From contig NZ_JARKIN010000001.1 of assembly GCF_029351045.1 (NCBI RefSeq), forward strand, positions 2,318,001-2,382,000: 64,000 nt of DNA. The letters run 5' to 3'. Each line of letters opens with the position of its first letter. The stretch's first letter is position 1. This DNA is from Streptomyces sp. WMMB303 (GTDB lineage Bacteria; Actinomycetota; Actinomycetes; Streptomycetales; Streptomycetaceae). This document shows positions 59,974-64,000 of the stretch, piece after piece. The position numbers and the translations under genes are program-made. Below the pieces are notes generated by a model that saw only the letters and a list, made by a program, of their open reading frames with translations, searched no databases and had not been told where the DNA came from.

Positions 59974-60378
59974 ATGGCTGAGCCGCACGCGGCTCCGGAC
60001 CCCGCGCACTCGTCCGGCGGAGGGAGCGGGGGCGGCCCGCTGCACCGCCGACCGGCACCGCTGCTGTTCGAGCCGGCCGAGGCGGCTCCGGACGACGAGC
60101 ATTTCTTCGGCCTGGAGTCGCTCACCGATCCCAAGGAGCTGCTGGACCGGGCGACGGAGCTGGTGCACGCGTTCCGTGCGGCTGCCGACCGGGCGCAGGA
60201 GTACCAGGCGTCGGCGGCCGCGCAGCTCGCCGACCCCAAGCGCTTCGACAAGCTGCCGGACGAGGCGATCGCGGACCGGGGCGGCTGGAGCGAGGAGTAC
60301 GCCCGGAAGATGATCCAGTTCGGCCAGGATCTGCTGCGCGACCGGGTGCCGGGCACTCGGCCGCCCGGTCGGCAGTGA
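59974..60378 (+). CDS. Small conserved actinobacterial hypothetical protein
   Basis: A 134-aa soluble acidic protein. A disordered Gly/Ser/Pro-rich N-terminus (about 30 residues) precedes LFEPAEAAPDDEHFFGLESLTDPKELLDRATELVHAFRAAADRAQEYQASAAAQLADPKRFDKLPDEAIADRGGWSEEYARKMIQFGQDLL, which is mainly helical and probably forms a coiled coil or helical bundle. ATG 59974 has GGAGG 7 bases upstream; the ATG two codons earlier is too close to it. It lies 105 bases after the helicase gene on the same strand and may belong to the operon, but the gap and hairpin leave this open. Confidence 0.66.
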   Translation: MAEPHAAPDPAHSSGGGSGGGPLHRRPAPLLFEPAEAAPDDEHFFGLESLTDPKELLDRATELVHAFRAAADRAQEYQASAAAQLADPKRFDKLPDEAIADRGGWSEEYARKMIQFGQDLLRDRVPGTRPPGRQ

Positions 60379-60494
60379 GTCTCCCCGGACCCGTCCCGGG
60401 CCTGGGGCGCGGCGTCGCAGGTCGGGACGGGGGCGTGCGGAATATCGATTTTCGCTTCACCGGATCGTGGTGCTAAGGTCTACCACGTCAGCAG

Positions 60495-60568
60495 GCGCCG
60501 CTAGCTCAGTTGGTTAGAGCAGCTGACTCTTAATCAGCGGGTCCGGGGTTCGAGTCCCTGGCGGCGCA
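60495..60568 (+). tRNA. tRNA-Lys (anticodon CTT)
   Basis: A 74-nt cloverleaf: acceptor GCGCCGC pairs with GCGGCGC, D-arm GCTCAGTTGGTTAGAGC, anticodon arm CTGACTCTTAATCAG with CTT, T-arm CCGGGGTTCGAGTCCCTG. CCA is not encoded. TAAGGT about 16 bases upstream (60474-60479) is a plausible -10 element. No integrase or attachment repeat is found beside it. Confidence 0.97.
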
Positions 60569-60576
60569 CAGACAGT

Positions 60577-60608
60577 CGAAGGCCCCTCGCGGAAGCGGGG
60601 GGCCTTCG
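60577..60608 (+). terminator. Terminator after tRNA-Lys
   Basis: A 14-bp stem with one mismatch (CGAAGGCCCCnCGC and complement), 4-base loop, 8 bases after the tRNA. Confidence 0.82.
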
Positions 60609-60690
60609 TCGTGCGTGCGGCCGGTCCGGAGCGCGGAGCGGCGTGGGCCCCCGGGACCGGACACGGCGGATGGCGGGCAGCCCCACTCCC

Positions 60691-60705
60691 GATAGTTGGA
60701 CTATC
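60691..60705. promoter_or_regulatory. Dyad upstream of the MerR gene
   Basis: A perfect 6-base inverted repeat GATAGT-TGG-ACTATC, followed by TATC, in a short AT-rich window 57 bases before the MerR-type start. Probably the regulator's own operator overlapping a promoter. Confidence 0.55.
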
Positions 60706-60762
60706 TATCAAGGGTGGGAGAAGGTGCACATGGCCCCCGTGCAGAGCGGAGAAGGGAAACCG

Positions 60763-61395
60763 ATGCGCATTGCGGAGCTGAGTCGACTCAGCGGAGTGCC
60801 CGCACCGACGATCAAGTACTACGTACGGGAGTCGCTGCTGGCACCCGGCGAGCGCACCGGCCGCAACCAGGCCCGGTACGACGAACAGCACGTGACCAGG
60901 CTGCGCCTCATCCGCGCCCTGCTGGAGGTGGGCGGACTCTCGGTCGCCGCCGCCCGCGACGTCGTCGCCGCGCTCGACAGCCCGCAGCGCGGCAGCCGCA
61001 AGGTGCTGGGCGCCGCCCGGCAGACCGTGCCCGCCGCCCGGACGGGGCCGGCCCACCCCGACGAGCCGGGGCAGCGCGCGGCTCTCGCCGAGATCCGGGC
61101 CCTGGTCGCGCGCCAGGGCTGGCAGATCGAGGAGCACGCTCCGGCCCTGGACGCCGCGGCGCGGGCCCTGGGCGCACTGCGGGGGCTGGGCCAGGACGAC
61201 TTCGCCGACCAGCTCGACACCTACGCACGCGCCGCGGACGCCGTGGCCGCCACCGATCTGGAGGTCGTCCGCAAGCGCCCGGACGCCGACGCGAGGGCCG
61301 AGGCGGTGGTCCTGGGCAACCTCCTGGGTGACGCGCTGCTGGCCGCGCTGCGCAGCCTCGCCCAGGCGCACCGGTCGGCCGAGCTGTGCGACTGA
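60763..61395 (+). CDS. MerR-family transcriptional regulator
   Basis: A 210-aa regulator. The N-terminal winged HTH is MRIAELSRLSGVPAPTIKYYVRESLLAPGERTGRNQARYDEQHVTRLRLIRALLEVGGLSVAAARDVV (residues 1-70). This is followed by a helical effector or dimer domain of about 130 residues that lacks the cysteines of metal-sensing MerR proteins, so an organic ligand or none is more likely. ATG 60763 is chosen: GGAGAAGGG lies a few bases upstream and the HTH begins immediately; ATG 60730 would add 11 residues. It is single, downstream of tRNA-Lys, with a dyad 57 bases before the start that suggests autoregulation. Confidence 0.88.
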   Translation: MRIAELSRLSGVPAPTIKYYVRESLLAPGERTGRNQARYDEQHVTRLRLIRALLEVGGLSVAAARDVVAALDSPQRGSRKVLGAARQTVPAARTGPAHPDEPGQRAALAEIRALVARQGWQIEEHAPALDAAARALGALRGLGQDDFADQLDTYARAADAVAATDLEVVRKRPDADARAEAVVLGNLLGDALLAALRSLAQAHRSAELCD

Positions 61396-61488
61396 CCCGC
61401 CCTTCGCGGCGCCCGAGCCGCCGCCGTCCGGCCCCGGGCCGCCCGCTGCCCGCCCACCGGCCCCGGGGCGCCCGCCGCGTGCGGTCCG

Positions 61489-62883
61489 TCAGTCCCTGAC
61501 CACGCGCAGTTCCCAGTCGCCGTCCGGGGTGCGTCCGGTGACCTCGACACGGAGGGCGTCCCGGGGGTCGGACCAGGTCTCGCCCACGCCGAGCGGCGCG
61601 TCGGCGAGCTGGCTGTGCACGGAGATCTCGCGGCAGCGGGAGGTCCCCGGATGACCGTCGACGACCTGCACGGGGCCGTGTGTGGAGGGTGTGTCGCTGC
61701 TCACCCGGTAGATCAGCAGACCCTCGGAGCAGGCCCCCGCGTCGTTGCCCGCGCGCTCGCGGATCTCCATGACCAGGGCCCGGTGGGCGCCGGTCCGCAG
61801 GACGAGGAGCCGGACTCCGTCCGCGCCCGTCGCCGGGGCCACCCGCTCGGGTGCGGTCGGCGGCCCGGCCCCGGCCGTGACCGGGCGCCGCACCTCGTGG
61901 CGGGCCCGCGCCCGGTGCGCGGGGGCGGCCAGGGGCCGCAGCGTGTAGCGGGTCCGGGGCGACTCCGCGTGCGCCTGCTGCCGGGCCGCGTCCCCGGTCG
62001 TCGGGATGCAGGCCACGTTGGACCGGTCCAGCCAGCCGAGCTTCCACTTGTGCCAGCCGAACGGCTCGGGTGCCAGTCCGAACTGGCTTCCCATCAGGTC
62101 CCAGTCCCCGACCCTGGTGTCCCAGTCCGCCTTGCCGTCGGCGGGCCGCTGGTAGAGGTCGGGCAGATCGAAGAGGTGCCCGGTCTCGTGGGCCAGGACA
62201 TTGCGGTCGGGTGGACTCTGTTCGAACACGGTGACGATGCGGTCGAGCTCCACCCCGTCCGCGTGCAGCGGCTCATTCAGATTGACCACTTTCGTCGCAT
62301 CGGGATCCACACCCGGGGCATCCGGGTCCGCGATCAGGTAGACGACGTCGTAGCGGCCGAAGTCCACCCGCGGGTCGGCGGCGGCAACGGCATCGCGCAG
62401 GTAGGAGTTGCGCAGGTCAGCGCGCCAGTCCCGCTGTATGTCGTACTCCGCCGCGGGGCGGGGCATCCGGATCCAGCGGTCGACCGGACGCGGTCGCAAG
62501 CGGAACTTTCCGTAACTCGCCCGCTTGAAAAAGTCTGATGTAGCAGGGAAATGGTCATTCACAAGCTCGCGAGGGGTGGCCATCGGGGTCGCATCGGGGA
62601 AAGAGAGAAAGAGAAGGGCGGCGTCGAGCGTCCCCTCGGGACGCGGATAGGAGGCGTTCCAGGTGTCCAGACCCAGCGAGTGGTGCGCATCGGTGCGCGG
62701 CAGGGCGCACGGCATGCCCACCGCGACGGCCTGCACGGGGCCGGCCACCAGGCCGACCCCCATGAAGGCGGTCAGCGCCATCAGCACCGCTCCCACCCGG
62801 TGCCGGATCCCGGGCCCAAGGGAGTCCGCGCCGCGCCCGGAACGGTGCGGAGCCACTCCGTCGGGTACAGACGCACGCGCCAC
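61489..62883 (-). CDS. Secreted M6-like metalloprotease
   Basis: A 464-aa secreted protease. An N-terminal basic segment plus a hydrophobic stretch (about residues 29-55, HRVGAVLMALTAFMGVGLVAGPVQAVAVG) acts as signal or anchor. The metzincin-like zinc motif is in LAHETGHLFDLPDLY, with His232, Glu233 and His236 of HExxH and further ligands around Asp239/Asp242, as in M6 (immune-inhibitor-A type) peptidases. VGDWDLMGSQF, which gives the Met-turn, lies downstream. The C-terminal ~170 residues form a beta-rich domain (TRYTLRPLAAPAH...VEVTGRTPDGDWELRVV). GTG start. It is divergent from the GGDEF gene; the 349-base gap holds their promoters. Confidence 0.82.
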   Translation of the reverse strand: MARASVPDGVAPHRSGRGADSLGPGIRHRVGAVLMALTAFMGVGLVAGPVQAVAVGMPCALPRTDAHHSLGLDTWNASYPRPEGTLDAALLFLSFPDATPMATPRELVNDHFPATSDFFKRASYGKFRLRPRPVDRWIRMPRPAAEYDIQRDWRADLRNSYLRDAVAAADPRVDFGRYDVVYLIADPDAPGVDPDATKVVNLNEPLHADGVELDRIVTVFEQSPPDRNVLAHETGHLFDLPDLYQRPADGKADWDTRVGDWDLMGSQFGLAPEPFGWHKWKLGWLDRSNVACIPTTGDAARQQAHAESPRTRYTLRPLAAPAHRARARHEVRRPVTAGAGPPTAPERVAPATGADGVRLLVLRTGAHRALVMEIRERAGNDAGACSEGLLIYRVSSDTPSTHGPVQVVDGHPGTSRCREISVHSQLADAPLGVGETWSDPRDALRVEVTGRTPDGDWELRVVRD

Positions 62884-63232
62884 GCGAAGACCTCACCGGA
62901 AGAGGACGGATGGACCCCCTCAGATTCGCGCCATATGTCCGGATACGCGCTGTTTCGATAGACCGGACGAGTCAACCGCAGTATGACTACTCTTCGTAAT
63001 AGGCGGTCGATAGTGGTCAGGGCACACTCAGGACCGATGCGGAAACGGTCACCCGTGCGCCCGTACCCGAGCCCCGGCCACCCGACCGACCGGGAGCCCG
63101 AGCGGAGACACTGGCTCCACTCGGGCGCCAACCTCTATGATCGGCACATTTCCAGCGCGGATCCTCCCCTGGGCGGCCCACGGGCAGCCGGCCGACCGAT
63201 CCGCACGAGACGAGCCCCCCGCGGAGCGATCG
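62884..63232. other. 349-base intergenic region between protease and GGDEF genes
   Basis: A divergent promoter region, with an AT-rich core at about 62940-63020 that contains two direct CGATAG copies and the sequence ACTACTCTTCGTAATAGG. TATGAT at 63136 looks like a -10 element for the GGDEF gene. An in-frame ATG at 63137 falls inside that hexamer, so the GTG at 63233 is preferred as the start. No gene is seen. Confidence 0.45.
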
Positions 63233-64000
63233 GTGAACGGACCCCTCGAAGGACCGGGCAAAGACTCCGGCGAAGCCCTCGTAACCCAATCCCAGACCAT
63301 CACGGAAAGTAGCCACAAGCGCTGGCGGCGGCGCGCACACCACGGGCACAACGAGAGCGACTTCCGGGCCGCCTTTCACGCGGCGCAGTTGCCGATGGCC
63401 ATCGTCGACCCCAACGGCCGGGTGCTGACGGCCAACCGGGCGCTGGGAATCCTGCTGGGCGCCGAACCGAACCGGCTGACCGCACGGCCCATCGCCGAAC
63501 TGGTCGGGCTCGGCCTGGACGGACGGGTGCGCAGCGCGTACCACGAGGCGCTGCAGGGCCGTACCGACCGGATGTCCTGCACCCGCAGGCTCAAGCACGC
63601 CGACGGACACACCCTCTGGGCCGAGATCACGGTGACCCCCACCGCGCGCGGCGGCGAGGCGCTGCTGTCCATCGCCGACATCAGCGAGCGCCGCGACCTC
63701 CAGGAGCGGCTGCGGCATCTGCAGATGCACGACCCGGTCACCAGGCTGCCCAACCGCACCCTCTTCTTCGAACGGCTGGCCGGAGCACTGGCCGACTCGG
63801 CGACGGGCCGGACCGGCCTGTGCTACCTCGACCTGGACGGCTTCAAGGCCGTCAACGACACCCTCGGCCACCGGATCGGCGACAGCCTGCTGGACGCGGT
63901 GGCACAGCGGCTGACCCGGTGCGCCGAGGCGGGCGGGGAGGACGGCGGCGGCCATCTGGTGGCCCGGCTCGGCGGTGACGAGTTCGCACTGCTGGTCGAG
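63233..64000 (+). CDS. PAS-GGDEF protein (diguanylate cyclase), 3' end missing
   Basis: The first 256 codons of a c-di-GMP synthase-type protein, cut by the right edge. A basic, disordered N-terminus (about 45 residues) is followed by a PAS domain (FRAAFHAAQLPMAIVDPNGRVLTANRALGILLGAEPNRL; about 50-165). The GGDEF domain then starts LQMHDPVTRLPNRTLFFERLAGAL and contains LCYLDLDGFKAVNDTLGH and the active-site motif RLGGDEFALLVE at the edge, intact as far as seen. No membrane segment is visible in this part. GGAG lies 6 bases before the GTG. An EAL or further domain may follow outside the window. c-di-GMP controls development in Streptomyces through BldD, so a developmental role is plausible. 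Confidence 0.88.
   Translation, partial: MNGPLEGPGKDSGEALVTQSQTITESSHKRWRRRAHHGHNESDFRAAFHAAQLPMAIVDPNGRVLTANRALGILLGAEPNRLTARPIAELVGLGLDGRVRSAYHEALQGRTDRMSCTRRLKHADGHTLWAEITVTPTARGGEALLSIADISERRDLQERLRHLQMHDPVTRLPNRTLFFERLAGALADSATGRTGLCYLDLDGFKAVNDTLGHRIGDSLLDAVAQRLTRCAEAGGEDGGGHLVARLGGDEFALLVE

Noticed and set aside
40979..60608. Integrated element at tRNA-His or tRNA-Lys
   Set aside because: No integrase, excisionase, plasmid genes or duplicated tRNA 3' ends are visible near either tRNA.
1..64000. CRISPR array, insertion sequence or transposase
   Set aside because: No regularly spaced direct repeats of 25-40 bases and no transposase motifs were seen; the short tandem repeats found have no spacers.

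Overview
The window is one contiguous stretch of a high-GC actinobacterial chromosome, almost certainly a Streptomyces or a very close relative. The codon bias is strongly G/C at third positions. There is an adpA–orn pair with an in-frame TTA codon in adpA, a chaplin, an NsdA-like regulator, an M23 peptidase, a LacI/GH18 pair and many secreted hypotheticals. As I recall it, the gene order agrees with the conserved core of Streptomyces chromosomes around adpA. No integrase, transposase, CRISPR array or replication origin is visible; the window looks like core chromosome with a few accessory patches.

Layout. 1-5884: ribose operon (rbsR, cut at the left edge, then rbsA-C-B-K-D), closed by a strong hairpin. 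6070-11673: a sugar-catabolic cluster of unknown substrate. Three overlapping genes (isomerase, DUF993 aldolase-like protein, Gfo/Idh/MocA oxidoreductase) are divergent from a LacI regulator plus a second isomerase, with a LacI-type palindrome between the arms. 11789-17995: S37 tripeptidyl aminopeptidase, Nudix hydrolase, small protein, and a single-chain asymmetric ABC exporter. 18546-22602: agmatinase-family enzyme, putative phosphatase, thioesterase II, acyl-CoA dehydrogenase. 22757-29901: TetR regulator divergent from a leucine/isovalerate degradation operon (carboxyltransferase, biotin carboxylase/BCCP, HMG-CoA lyase, acyl-CoA dehydrogenase). 30004-32517: accessory-looking small genes behind an XRE regulator. 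32799-37833: GH20 hexosaminidase, glmS, universal stress protein. 37834-40847: long adpA upstream region, adpA, orn. 40980-48063: tRNA-His, antiporter, M23 peptidase with a collagen-like linker, LacI regulator, GH18 protein, chaplin, SnoaL-like protein. 48217-54904: two-component system, membrane-anchored and secreted hypotheticals, spermidine-synthase-like protein, NsdA-like regulator. 54944-60378: histidine phosphatase, then a coupled trio of RecB/Cas4-type Fe-S nuclease, unknown protein and SF1 helicase, then a small conserved protein. 60495-64000: tRNA-Lys, MerR regulator, M6-like secreted protease, and a PAS-GGDEF protein cut by the right edge.

How it works together. Several neighbourhoods concern turnover of cell-wall or chitin sugars (GH20, GlmS, GH18, M23) and development (AdpA, chaplin, NsdA-like). 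Two are catabolic regulons with visible candidate operators (LacI palindrome at 9424; paired TetR dyads at 23469 and 23498). The least explained items are the nuclease/unknown/helicase trio at 55695-59868 and the DUF993 sugar cluster at 6070-11673. Most long open frames opposite these genes are GC-bias shadows and were left out.
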